Of a stretch of DNA of 20,880 nt, positions 1 to 6,634 are shown one piece after another. The notes beneath the pieces are model-generated. The model made no database searches and was not told where the DNA came from. It saw only the letters and a list, made by a program, of their open reading frames with translations. Source of the stretch: JAHISC01 sp964645815 (GTDB lineage: Bacteria; Patescibacteriota; Patescibacteriia; UBA9934); assembly GCA_964645815.1 (NCBI GenBank), contig CAZYCR010000013.1:1-20880 (forward strand), given 5' to 3'. A program made the translations under genes and the position numbers. Every line of letters begins with the position of its first letter. Positions within the stretch are counted from its first letter, which is position 1.

Positions 1-58
1 CAAACTTCCATTTTAAATATCACAAAGTGTTACCGATGTACCCTTCTAGTACATTATC

Positions 59-87
59 TTGACGCGGGGGAAAATTTTTGATAGCCT
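59..87 (+). promoter_or_regulatory. Promoter of first GC-rich gene
   Basis: A TTGACG box (59-64) and a TAGCCT box (82-87) are separated by 17 nt. The -35 is strong and the -10 keeps only the TA....T positions. It lies about 40 nt upstream of the ATG at 126, leaving a real leader with a ribosome-binding site, unlike most host promoters in this window. Confidence 0.5.
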
Positions 88-125
88 AATCGGCCAGTGT
101 TTGGAGCTGGAAAAAGGGGGCAGAA

Positions 126-482
126 ATGTCAGAGAATTTGGTGGGTAGCACGATGGTTTTTTTCTGGGAGGGCAGTGTCCGTGAGTCGATGAACAACGTC
201 CTTGTTCTCGACGATTACACGGTTCTGGCCCATGGAGCCCGACTCTCAGTTCTGGTGCTCACAGGACTGCCGGTCGAGAGCTGGGATCTGGAGATCATCG
301 TGTCGGTCAAGCGCTGCAGGCCCGGAGTTCGGGAGGTCGAGGTCGTTTGTCGGCAGGACTCGGCGTCCCCGCGCTACGTGCTCCGAGGGTGGCTCATCTG
401 GCCCGCCGAGATGCGTGACTTCGACGCCGAAAAGGTGCTGATCACGGTGACCGGCAAGATCGAGCGCCAGCTCGAGGACTGA
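126..482 (+). CDS. GC-rich orphan protein, 118 aa
   Basis: I do not recognise the product. The ATG at 126 is preceded by a purine-rich Shine-Dalgarno stretch (AGGGGG, 5 nt spacer). The protein has no signal peptide or obvious membrane helix. It alternates short hydrophobic strands (VLVLDDYTVL, LSVLVLTGL, LEIIVSV, EVEVVC, VLITVTG), which suggests a small beta-rich fold. Base composition is unlike the neighbourhood: positions 301-360 count 39 G/C of 60, against 22 of 60 in the glycosyltransferase at 1081-1140, with G or C dominating third codon positions. It stands alone, with its own promoter and a strong terminator, and faces the convergent polysaccharide genes. The composition and isolation suggest acquisition from a GC-rich source. 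Strong third-position bias and a clean ribosome-binding site argue that it is a real gene. Confidence 0.7.
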   Translation: MSENLVGSTMVFFWEGSVRESMNNVLVLDDYTVLAHGARLSVLVLTGLPVESWDLEIIVSVKRCRPGVREVEVVCRQDSASPRYVLRGWLIWPAEMRDFDAEKVLITVTGKIERQLED

Positions 483-497
483 TCGGCCACAACGTCG

Positions 498-530
498 ACG
501 GCCGGGTTCCCTAGGAATCCGGCCGTTTGT
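498..530 (+). terminator. Terminator of first GC-rich gene
   Basis: A 13-bp stem (498-510 with 514-526, one G-T wobble) closes a 3-nt loop and runs into TTTGTAATTT. It starts 15 nt after the stop codon and is as GC-rich as the gene it follows, so it probably arrived with it. Confidence 0.8.
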
Positions 531-533
531 AAT

Positions 534-1667
534 TTAAATTGATTTTAGGCTTTGCAGTGCTTGCCAAGTTTTACTGGCAGTTTGGGGCCAACTGAATTGG
601 TTGGCTCTTTGAAGGCCAAGTTCAGTCAATTTTTGAGAAACTGTCGGGTCCTCCAGATGCTCTAGAGCGTTCACTAGGTCCGACACCATAAAAGGGTCAA
701 CCAAGATGCCTGCTTGGCCCACAATTTCAGGTAAAGAGCTGGTAAAACTAGCCATAACCGGTGTGCCACAAGCCATAGCTTCCAAAATTGGCAGCCCAAA
801 TCCTTCCCAATAAGACGGGAAAAGAAAAGCTAGAGCTCCACGCATTAAAGCAGGTCGGTGTTTATCCGGTACATAATCAATCAAATGAATTTCATCTGAA
901 AATTTTGAATTTTTAATGAGAGTAAAAATTTTTTTTGTTTTCCAGCCCTTAGCCCCGGTAATAACTAGATGAATTGGTCGTTTTGTTTTCGCTCGCCAAA
1001 GCTCATAAGCCTCAACTACTGATTCCAAGTTTTTTCTCGGTTCAATCGTTGAAAGGGTCAAGAAATATTGGTAGTCGATTTTGTAAACTCGCAGAAAATT
1101 ATTGTCCTCTGGTTGCTTTTTTGGTCGAAATTCAGCATCAACACCCAAGTGGGTGACAGTGATTTTTTCTTGTTCAATTTGCCAGCGTTCAATCAGATCA
1201 TGACGAGTACTCTCGGAGACCGCAAAAATCACTTTCGCCTCATTCACAAGTTTATTTGCCTTGGTTACTCGATGCCAGATTCGTTGTTTTTGAGTAAAGA
1301 CATCAGGTAAAATTTCAAAGCTCAGATCGTGAACAGTAATGGCATAAGACAACTTGGTGTAGACAATGTTTAGGTTTGGAAAAAACCAGGCATCCGGTTT
1401 TTGTGGCAGCCAACTTTCAAGTGTTCGAATTTTAAGCAGCAATAATAAGTTGATCAACTTGTTTGGCCAATTTTTTTTAATGAGAAAAATGTTTTTGGCC
1501 GTAAACCTTGGGAAATTTTCGAGATTTTTTTGACTACCGGCAGCAAAAAGAATAAAGTCAGTTTCCGGTGACAGTTTCGCAAGTTCGTTAATAAGGCGCA
1601 GGGTATAGTGGCCAACGCCGGAGAGATTTTTTTGGCTCAAGTGGCGAATGTCAATGGCTAATTTCAC
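534..1667 (-). CDS. GT4-family glycosyltransferase (second in polysaccharide cluster)
   Basis: Retaining glycosyltransferase of the GT4 (GT-B fold) type, 377 aa, the usual family length. It should transfer a sugar from a nucleotide-sugar donor to a growing surface glycan. The N-terminal acceptor domain begins with a Rossmann-like strand and the glycine segment GVGHYT (residues 17-22). HDLS lies at 113-116. The donor domain has STIEPRKN at about 206-213 and the EX7E signature of GT4 enzymes at E288-E296 (EGFGLPILE). No membrane segment is evident; it would act at the cytoplasmic face. The start is a GTG overlapping the stop of the upstream glycosyltransferase by 4 nt (GTGA), so the two are translationally coupled. 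The sugar specificity cannot be read from the sequence. Confidence 0.9.
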   Translation of the reverse strand: MKLAIDIRHLSQKNLSGVGHYTLRLINELAKLSPETDFILFAAGSQKNLENFPRFTAKNIFLIKKNWPNKLINLLLLLKIRTLESWLPQKPDAWFFPNLNIVYTKLSYAITVHDLSFEILPDVFTQKQRIWHRVTKANKLVNEAKVIFAVSESTRHDLIERWQIEQEKITVTHLGVDAEFRPKKQPEDNNFLRVYKIDYQYFLTLSTIEPRKNLESVVEAYELWRAKTKRPIHLVITGAKGWKTKKIFTLIKNSKFSDEIHLIDYVPDKHRPALMRGALAFLFPSYWEGFGLPILEAMACGTPVMASFTSSLPEIVGQAGILVDPFMVSDLVNALEHLEDPTVSQKLTELGLQRANQFSWPQTASKTWQALQSLKSI

Positions 1668-2779
1668 AAAAGCCCTAATGTTTTTCTTTTATGTTCTTGC
1701 CATTTCTCTTCCACATAATCGCTCAATTTTTTGTGAAAGACTGACAAGGAAAATTGTTCTGCGTGTTTTCGTAATTCTTGCGGATTAAAAATCGTTGGGT
1801 CAAAACGGAGAATGGTATCAGCTAATTCTTCCGGACTTTGCTCATCAAAAAAGATACCAGTTTTTCCATCAATGACAGACTCAAGAGCACCGCCTTTGCG
1901 GTAGGCAATTACCGGCCGTCCTGCAGCCATTGATTCAACTGGAGTAATGCCGAAGTCTTCTTCATGGGGATGAATAAAAGCAATCGCATCTTGAAATAGT
2001 CGGCCTCTTTCTTCATCTGATACAGGTCCCAAAAATTCGATATTTTTCATGGCTCTCCGACGCAATTCTTTTTCTTGAGGTCCGGTACCAAAGATTTTTA
2101 GTGGTTGACCTGTTTTATTAAAAGCATCGACCACTAAATCGTAACGTTTGTAGGAGACCAGACGACCGCCGATCAAAAAATAATTTTTTGGTGCCTCGGA
2201 AATTGAAAATCTATCAATGTCTACTGGCGGGTAGATAACGTCGCTGTCTTTTTGATAATATTTTTTTATACGACGACGAACAGTCTCGGAATTAGCGATA
2301 AAGTAGTCGACTCGATTGGCTGCTTGATAGTCCCACAGCCGCATTTGCGAAAGAAGAGGTGGCAGTAGCTTTTTTAAAAATCCCGGGAGCTTTAACTCAC
2401 GAATATATTCGTGAGTATCAGACCAAAGGTAACGAGTTGGAGTATGGCAATAACAAATATGCAAAGCATCAGCCGGAGCAATAACTCCTTTGGAAAAAGC
2501 ACTTGAGCTGGAGACGATCATGTCAAAGCCGGAAAGATCATGACTTTCTGTGGCTGTTGACATAAGAGGGAGGAGCCAACGTGTTTTTTTATTGAAGATT
2601 GGGATTGTCTGTAAAAAAGAAGGTCGAATGTCGCGATGGCCAAAGACCGAACCCATAATTTTTTTGTCGAATAATAATGTAAAAGTCGGAGCTTCTGGCC
2701 AAATTGACTGCATGGCTTCCAGAACCCTCTCCGCTCCACCGGCTTGGGTTAAATGATCGTGAACAAGCGCTACTTTCAT
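1664..2779 (-). CDS. GT4-family glycosyltransferase (first in polysaccharide cluster)
   Basis: A 371-aa GT-B glycosyltransferase. The N-terminus reads MKVALVHDHL followed by GGAER (residues 14-18), the nucleotide-sugar/acceptor loop typical of GT4 enzymes that act on lipid-linked glycans. The donor site shows GRLVSYKRYD at about 205-214 and the EX7E motif at E274-E282 (EDFGITPVE). The gene lies 42 nt downstream of the sugar transferase that would load the first sugar on the lipid carrier, and overlaps the next glycosyltransferase by 4 nt. This is consistent with successive sugar additions to one undecaprenyl-linked oligosaccharide. A TTGACA/TAACCT promoter sits in the short gap with only 9 nt between the -10 and the ATG, so it can also be transcribed as a near-leaderless message. 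No Shine-Dalgarno is visible. Confidence 0.9.
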   Translation of the reverse strand: MKVALVHDHLTQAGGAERVLEAMQSIWPEAPTFTLLFDKKIMGSVFGHRDIRPSFLQTIPIFNKKTRWLLPLMSTATESHDLSGFDMIVSSSSAFSKGVIAPADALHICYCHTPTRYLWSDTHEYIRELKLPGFLKKLLPPLLSQMRLWDYQAANRVDYFIANSETVRRRIKKYYQKDSDVIYPPVDIDRFSISEAPKNYFLIGGRLVSYKRYDLVVDAFNKTGQPLKIFGTGPQEKELRRRAMKNIEFLGPVSDEERGRLFQDAIAFIHPHEEDFGITPVESMAAGRPVIAYRKGGALESVIDGKTGIFFDEQSPEELADTILRFDPTIFNPQELRKHAEQFSLSVFHKKLSDYVEEKWQEHKRKTLGLL

Positions 2780-2788
2780 AGTGTAGTG

Positions 2789-2817
2789 AGGTTACCGTCT
2801 GCCAGGAGGGTTGTCAA
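2789..2817 (-). promoter_or_regulatory. Promoter ahead of glycosyltransferase pair
   Basis: On the minus strand TTGACA (2817-2812) and TAACCT (2794-2789) are separated by 17 nt. The -10 lies 9 nt from the ATG at 2779, which predicts a leader of about 0-3 nt. It sits immediately downstream of the preceding stop codon. Confidence 0.6.
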
Positions 2818-2821
2818 TTTT

Positions 2822-4222
2822 CTAATATGCTCCGGCGCCAAAAAGGACAGCCAGGGGGGTTTTAATCAAAATAACCACATCCAACCAAGGACTCCAGTTT
2901 TCAATATAATAAACATCAAGTTTTACTTCTTCATCAAAGGTTAGGTCAGCTCGGCCGCTGGTTTGAGCCATACCTGTAATACCTGGTTTAATATTCAAAA
3001 CCCGTTTTTGAAAGCCAGCATAACTGGCCACTTCTTCGGGTAAATGTGGCCTTGGACCAACCAAGCTCATTCGGCCAAACAATACCAAATAGAATTCCGG
3101 AATTTCATCGATACTATAACGTCGAATGAATTTGCCAACCTTGGTGATTCGCGGGTCATTTTCCAGTTTAAAAAGTGGTGAGCCGGCTCGGTCATTGCCA
3201 TGAGTTTCTAAAAATTCAGGATCAAAACGAAATTTGTGAGCGTCTTTGATCATCGAACGGAATTTAAAATATTTAAATGGTTTTCCACCTTGTCCGACTC
3301 GTTCGTGTCTGAACAAAATATGTTTTTGCCTCTCAGCTGCCAAGGCGATCACGGTAATTATTTGAATCGGCAGAGTTAGTATAATAAGAATCAAAGATCC
3401 TACAATATCAAAAAGTCGTTTGTAAATGGCACCCCAACCATCGAGCGGAGTTTTGGGAACTTCAATTACCGGTTGGCCGGCAAAAGTATGAAGAATTGGT
3501 TTAACAGCTGCTCCCGGAAACATGTCAGCCGAGTAAATAAAGGTCATACTCTCAACATCTGAAAAAGTTTTAATAGCCTGAACTTCGGAAATTAAAGCAT
3601 CTGGATTAGCTAGCATGAGTACATCAACGTCGTGGTATTTTTTAAGCTCTAAAATTTTATTTTTTGTTTCGTCATTAAAACTGCCAATCTGGTCGATGAT
3701 GGCATAACCTAGTCTTGGATGTCGATCAAAGTAACCGTGCAAGCGATTGCCGGACTGAGTCTTGCCAATGATGACCACGTGCCTCATGCCGATGTCATAT
3801 TTTCTAAGAGCTCTTTGTAGTAATCTCAAAGCGACTCTTTCCGCACCCACGAAAAAAATTGCCAAGACCCAAACAGCCAAAAGAATGAAACGAGAGTCAA
3901 AAAGTTCACGAGAGAAAAAGGCAATCGCCAGGATGACGGCAATGCCGGTCGAAGAGGCTAAAATGACTCTGGTGATTTCTCCGGCCAGACGATGTGGTCG
4001 AACGCTGTAGAGCCCGGCCAAGGCAAAGATAATAAGCCAGACAACTGTAATTGGCGTTACATAACCCAAAAATTCACCGAGTGGGAGGTCGAAAGTAACA
4101 GGTCTGATTGACTCAACAAGAGGGGAGAACCGGAGGAAATAGGCTGAGGTTGCCGCAAAAACAAGCATGAAAAAGTCCAGAGGGACCAAGAGAGCGGTTA
4201 GAAACAGGTCGATTCTTTTCAT
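2822..4222 (-). CDS. Polyprenyl-phosphate sugar-1-phosphate transferase (WbaP/CpsE-like)
   Basis: Initiating enzyme of surface polysaccharide synthesis: it transfers a sugar-1-phosphate from UDP-sugar to undecaprenyl phosphate at the inner membrane face. At 466 aa it has the standard length of polytopic members. Four membrane helices are visible (about 7-30, 52-72, 84-103, 111-128), then a Rossmann-like domain starting at HVVIIGKTQSGNR (138-150). A fifth hydrophobic segment (about 267-285) leads into the bacterial sugar transferase domain. This holds FRHERVGQGG (314-323), FKFRSM, the catalytic Asp-Glu in SIDEIPE (D382, E383), MSLVGPRPH (395-403) and KPGITGMAQ. The gene heads the cluster that continues with two GT4 enzymes. 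A perfect TATAAT lies 9 nt before the ATG. Which sugar is used cannot be told. Confidence 0.92.
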   Translation of the reverse strand: MKRIDLFLTALLVPLDFFMLVFAATSAYFLRFSPLVESIRPVTFDLPLGEFLGYVTPITVVWLIIFALAGLYSVRPHRLAGEITRVILASSTGIAVILAIAFFSRELFDSRFILLAVWVLAIFFVGAERVALRLLQRALRKYDIGMRHVVIIGKTQSGNRLHGYFDRHPRLGYAIIDQIGSFNDETKNKILELKKYHDVDVLMLANPDALISEVQAIKTFSDVESMTFIYSADMFPGAAVKPILHTFAGQPVIEVPKTPLDGWGAIYKRLFDIVGSLILIILTLPIQIITVIALAAERQKHILFRHERVGQGGKPFKYFKFRSMIKDAHKFRFDPEFLETHGNDRAGSPLFKLENDPRITKVGKFIRRYSIDEIPEFYLVLFGRMSLVGPRPHLPEEVASYAGFQKRVLNIKPGITGMAQTSGRADLTFDEEVKLDVYYIENWSPWLDVVILIKTPLAVLFGAGAY

Positions 4223-4231
4223 AACTTATTT

Positions 4232-4237
4232 ATTATA
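4232..4237 (-). promoter_or_regulatory. -10 box of sugar transferase gene
   Basis: A perfect TATAAT on the minus strand ends 9 nt before the ATG at 4222. No convincing -35 is seen at the right spacing; that region overlaps the foot of the adjacent inverted-repeat element. The short distance predicts a leaderless or near-leaderless transcript. Confidence 0.5.
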
Positions 4238-4247
4238 CATATGGATG

Positions 4248-4328
4248 GCGGGTCCTGCCACAGCTTTCACCCCACCAGTGCTCACTACGTTGCGCGCTGT
4301 CGGGGGCCCCGCTAGCCGTGTCACCCGC
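4248..4328. repeat. GC-rich foldable inverted-repeat element (81 bp)
   Basis: The gap between rnpB and the sugar transferase is conspicuously GC-rich and folds almost end to end. GCGGGT (4248-4253) pairs with ACCCGC (4323-4328). CACAGCT (4259-4265) pairs with AGCCGTG (4314-4320) with one wobble. Further in, CCCC and CAGTGC pair with GCGCTG and GGGG. There is no ORF and no U-run, so it is not a plain terminator. It resembles REP- or MITE-type palindromic elements. Confidence 0.55.
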
Positions 4329-4339
4329 TTATAATTTAA

Positions 4340-4371
4340 CGGAAAACAAAAAATTCCACCAGAGTGGAATC
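4340..4371 (-). terminator. rnpB terminator
   Basis: On the minus strand ATTCCAC and GTGGAAT (4371-4350) form a short perfect stem followed by TTTTTTG and further T-rich sequence. It lies about 12 nt beyond the 3' end of RNase P RNA. Confidence 0.8.
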
Positions 4372-4382
4372 TTTTGTGGCTC

Positions 4383-4774
4383 AGGAAACAATAAGCCGAA
4401 TTTTGTACCTGTAAACAGGTGATGATCATCTATCTAGTCCTATCATTGCTGACAGGATCAAGCGAGTTACCAAATTTACTCTTGCACCATGACGGGTTTT
4501 CCACACATCCACGTCGCCGTGGAGTGAACGATGTAGCTCCAGAGGAACATCATCGTACTTTTCACCTTTCATCGACTAAGTCGATTAGTATAGTCTCTGT
4601 GGCACTTTCCCTAGGTTTATTCAGAAACCGGAAGCGAGCTCTCGTCCCAGTTTACCAAACTATTTCCCGGTCGCCGTTAGCGACGTCATTTGTCGTCTGG
4701 CATTACTGCCAGACGGGTGTTCGGACTTTCCTCCCTCTCAAGCCGAAGCTTTAAAGGGCGATCATCTTGTTTCC
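4383..4774 (-). ncRNA. rnpB: RNase P RNA (bacterial class A)
   Basis: Catalytic RNA of RNase P, which removes 5' leaders from pre-tRNAs. On the minus strand the 5' region carries the universal GAGGAAAGTCCGAAC block (around 4740-4725), and the 3' region carries the complementary ATTCGGCTTAT segment (about 4400-4390). The ends pair to close helix P1: GGAAACAA at 4774-4767 with TTGTTTCC at 4391-4384. Internal conserved pieces include GTGCCACAGAGACTA and ACCCGTCATGGTGCAAG. The length of about 390 nt is normal. A near-consensus promoter lies directly upstream and a hairpin terminator downstream, so it is an independent unit. The exact ends are inferred from P1 pairing. The long leaders predicted for the two tRNAs in this window would be substrates of this enzyme. 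Confidence 0.96.
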
Positions 4775-4785
4775 TAAGCAGTAGC

Positions 4786-4814
4786 AATATAGCAAAAAAA
4801 CAGCTTTTTGTCAA
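4786..4814 (-). promoter_or_regulatory. rnpB promoter
   Basis: On the minus strand TTGACA (4814-4809) and TATATT (4791-4786) are separated by exactly 17 nt. The predicted start, about 7 nt past the -10, falls just before the first P1 base of the RNA. Confidence 0.85.
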
Positions 4815-4820
4815 CGGTAT

Positions 4821-4872
4821 CTAGAAAAAGAGAAGCCCCCGGGACAGCTTGAGGAGTAGCTATCTCGGGGGC
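4821..4872 (-). terminator. Terminator of second GC-rich gene
   Basis: On the minus strand GCCCCCGAGATAGCT (4872 downward) pairs with AGCTGTCCCGGGGGC (ending 4835), with one wobble and one A-C mismatch. It is followed by TTCTCTTTTTC. It is GC-rich like the gene it serves and abuts the rnpB promoter. Confidence 0.8.
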
Positions 4873-4888
4873 GAGGGAAGGTTGTGAC

Positions 4889-5479
4889 CTAGGGCATGAT
4901 GCTGCCCGGGTCGCGGACACTGGAGTGGACGGCCATGGCGCGCTTGATCGAGGCCGAACCAACCTGGTCGAGCGTCTGGACCGGCTTCTTGGCGTTGGGG
5001 CGGTTGCCCATCTGCCCGAGGTGCGGGTAGCTCGGCTTGATCTGCCAGGCGGCCAGGTTCTTGGCGGCCATGTAGCTGGTGGGCGTCTCGAACTCACCCT
5101 TCTCGACGCGCTTGGCCAGCGTCTTGATCTTCTCGAGGTCGGCGGCGGTCGAGCACTGCAGGGTGAGCTCCAGGATGTCCCGGTACATCTCCAGCAGCTG
5201 GCGCTTGCGGCAGTCGTGGCGCTTCCACGTGACCATGAGGTAGAACTCGATGGTCGCCTCGGTGATCTTGCCGTTGTGGACCCGGTTGGCCAGGTCGACG
5301 GCCAGCTCGAGGGCCTCGTGGGTGTTCGTGAAGTTGCGGATGAAGTCCAGCACCTTCTCGAACATGCGAGCCTTGGACTGGTCGGACAGGCTCTGGGCCC
5401 GCTCGACAGCGATGATCACCTGGCCACGGGCTTGGGTGAGGAGGGGTGCGAGGTCGGCGAAAGAAATCAATTCTTGCAT
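4889..5479 (-). CDS. GC-rich orphan helical protein, about 196 aa
   Basis: I do not recognise this protein. The chosen start is the ATG at 5479, preceded by GAGGA with a 10-nt spacer; a TTG at 5509 in the same frame has no ribosome-binding site. The sequence is almost entirely alpha-helical and amphipathic, with many heptad-like leucines (FEKVLDFIRNF, ALELAVDLANRV, ITEATIEFYLMVTWKRH, LLEMYRDILELTL, DLEKIKTLAKRVEKG), then a proline- and glycine-rich tail after about residue 145. There is no signal peptide or membrane span, so it is probably cytosolic. Positions 5161-5220 count 40 G/C of 60, far above the neighbouring trpS. The gene is a lone unit between trpS and rnpB, with its own promoter, palindromic leader and terminator. 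High third-position GC supports real coding. Its function is unknown and it is probably a transferred gene. Confidence 0.72.
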   Translation of the reverse strand: MQELISFADLAPLLTQARGQVIIAVERAQSLSDQSKARMFEKVLDFIRNFTNTHEALELAVDLANRVHNGKITEATIEFYLMVTWKRHDCRKRQLLEMYRDILELTLQCSTAADLEKIKTLAKRVEKGEFETPTSYMAAKNLAAWQIKPSYPHLGQMGNRPNAKKPVQTLDQVGSASIKRAMAVHSSVRDPGSIMP

Positions 5480-5525
5480 TCTGTCTTGTTCCTCGGCCGG
5501 GGAGGCCAAAAATGTTTGGGCGTAT

Positions 5526-5541
5526 CATCCGGGGCCGGATG
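5526..5541. promoter_or_regulatory. Palindrome in leader of second GC-rich gene
   Basis: CATCCGG and CCGGATG are perfect inverted halves around a 2-nt centre. They lie between the -10 box (5550-5555) and the ribosome-binding site. The position just past the start point would suit an operator or an RNA hairpin; no regulator can be named. Confidence 0.45.
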
Positions 5542-5549
5542 ACGCGCGA

Positions 5550-5578
5550 ACAATACAAAAAAACACGACTTTTGTCAA
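5550..5578 (-). promoter_or_regulatory. Promoter of second GC-rich gene
   Basis: On the minus strand TTGACA (5578-5573) and TATTGT (5555-5550) are separated by 17 nt. The -35 lies in the loop and the spacer covers the 3' stem arm of the trpS terminator, so the two signals are physically nested. Confidence 0.7.
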
Positions 5579-5590
5579 GAAAGCCGTGTC
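5556..5590 (-). terminator. trpS terminator
   Basis: On the minus strand GACACGGCTTT pairs with AAAGTCGTGT (one wobble) and runs into TTTTTTTG. It begins about 11 nt after the trpS stop codon and contains the promoter of the next gene. Confidence 0.8.
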
Positions 5591-5600
5591 TTTTGTCTTG

Positions 5601-6578
5601 TTAGAGAAGTCCAATCTTTTTCTTAATTTCTGTCAGGGTTTGATTGGCCAATTCTTTAGCCGCTTCTGAGCCAATTTTGATAATTTTTTCCAATTCATTA
5701 CGATTTTCCAACCAACCTTTAATTTCTGATTGTAGTGGTGTGAGATAGAGAACCAACGCTTCAGCCAAATCTTCTTTTAACTCTTTCGAGCCTTTATTTT
5801 GATAACGAGCGGCAATTTCATCCATTGGCTCCTCGGTAATCAGATGATAGATGGTCAAAAGATTGTGGACGCCTAGCCGGTTTGGATCGAGTGTAATTGT
5901 TGGCTGTGAATCAGTCACTGCACCTTTAATTTTTTTAACAATAACATCAGGCTCATCTAAAAGAGAGACATAATTTTTTGCACTCGCCGCGCTTTTACTC
6001 ATTTTCTTTTCCGGATCATTGAGAGCTTTTATCCTAGCCCCATGCTTGCGAATCAGAGGCTCTGGCAAAATGAATGTTTCGCCAAAATCTCTGTTAAAAC
6101 GTTCAGCTAGGTCTCTGGTAAACTCAATGTGTTGTTTTTGATCTTCACCAACTGGTACCTGTTCAGTTTCATAAAGTAAAATATCAGCTGCTTGTAAAAT
6201 TGGATAAGTAAATAGCCCAACTGATACAGCTTCTTCTTTACCGCCGGCCTTATCTTTGAATTGAGTCATCCGGGCCGCTTCGCCCATACGCGCCTGAGTT
6301 TCTAAAATCCAACAAAGTTCCGTATGTGCACTAATTCGAGATTGTTGAAAAAGAATAGTCTTTTTTGGATCGATTCCGGCTGCCAAGTAAGCAGCTGTAA
6401 CAAAATAGATATTGTCTCTCAAAGCTTCCGGCTTTTGCGGCACAGTGATGGCGTGGTAGTCGGCGATCATCATTAAAAGATGATTATTTTGTTGCAGTTG
6501 AGCTGCTGGGAGCAATGCTCCAAAGAGGTTACCAATATGTAAAATATTGGTCGGTTGAATGCCTGTAAGTATTCGCAT
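5601..6578 (-). CDS. trpS: Tryptophanyl-tRNA synthetase
   Basis: Class I aminoacyl-tRNA synthetase that charges tRNA-Trp, 325 aa, the typical bacterial size. The N-terminus MRILTGIQPTNILHIGN contains the family's GIQPT motif and the HIGH-type ATP motif (HIGN, residues 14-17). MIADYHAIT follows. GEDQKQHIEFTRDLAERFN (about 146-164) is the tryptophan/adenylate region, and KKMSKS (about residues 192-197) is the second class I signature. The gene lies downstream of RNase J, separated by a bidirectional-looking hairpin. Its own TATACT -10 box lies 9 nt before the ATG, so the message is probably near-leaderless. No Shine-Dalgarno is visible. Confidence 0.96.
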   Translation of the reverse strand: MRILTGIQPTNILHIGNLFGALLPAAQLQQNNHLLMMIADYHAITVPQKPEALRDNIYFVTAAYLAAGIDPKKTILFQQSRISAHTELCWILETQARMGEAARMTQFKDKAGGKEEAVSVGLFTYPILQAADILLYETEQVPVGEDQKQHIEFTRDLAERFNRDFGETFILPEPLIRKHGARIKALNDPEKKMSKSAASAKNYVSLLDEPDVIVKKIKGAVTDSQPTITLDPNRLGVHNLLTIYHLITEEPMDEIAARYQNKGSKELKEDLAEALVLYLTPLQSEIKGWLENRNELEKIIKIGSEAAKELANQTLTEIKKKIGLL

Positions 6579-6587
6579 AATGGATCT

Positions 6588-6593
6588 AGTATA
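6588..6593 (-). promoter_or_regulatory. -10 box of trpS
   Basis: TATACT on the minus strand lies 9 nt before the trpS ATG. A weak -35 (TTTCAA, 16-nt spacer) lies in the loop of the RNase J terminator. Confidence 0.5.
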
Positions 6594-6625
6594 ACAAAAA
6601 CAAGGGCTTTTGAAACCCCTGTTTT
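6594..6625 (-). terminator. RNase J terminator
   Basis: On the minus strand AACAGGGG pairs with CCCTTGTT (6623-6599, one wobble) and continues into TTTTTG. It starts about 12 nt after the RNase J stop codon. Confidence 0.7.
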
Positions 6626-6634
6626 TTGTTTTCT

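Noticed and set aside
4226..4754. Small ORFs on both strands (4226-4429, 4419-4754)
   Set aside because: They lie over RNase P RNA, its terminator and the foldable element; the RNA match explains the sequence.
4925..5669. Long ORFs opposite or out of frame with the second GC-rich gene
   Set aside because: GC-rich coding sequence leaves few stop codons in other frames. Only the minus-strand frame at 4889-5479 has a promoter, a ribosome-binding site and a terminator, and gives a sensible protein.
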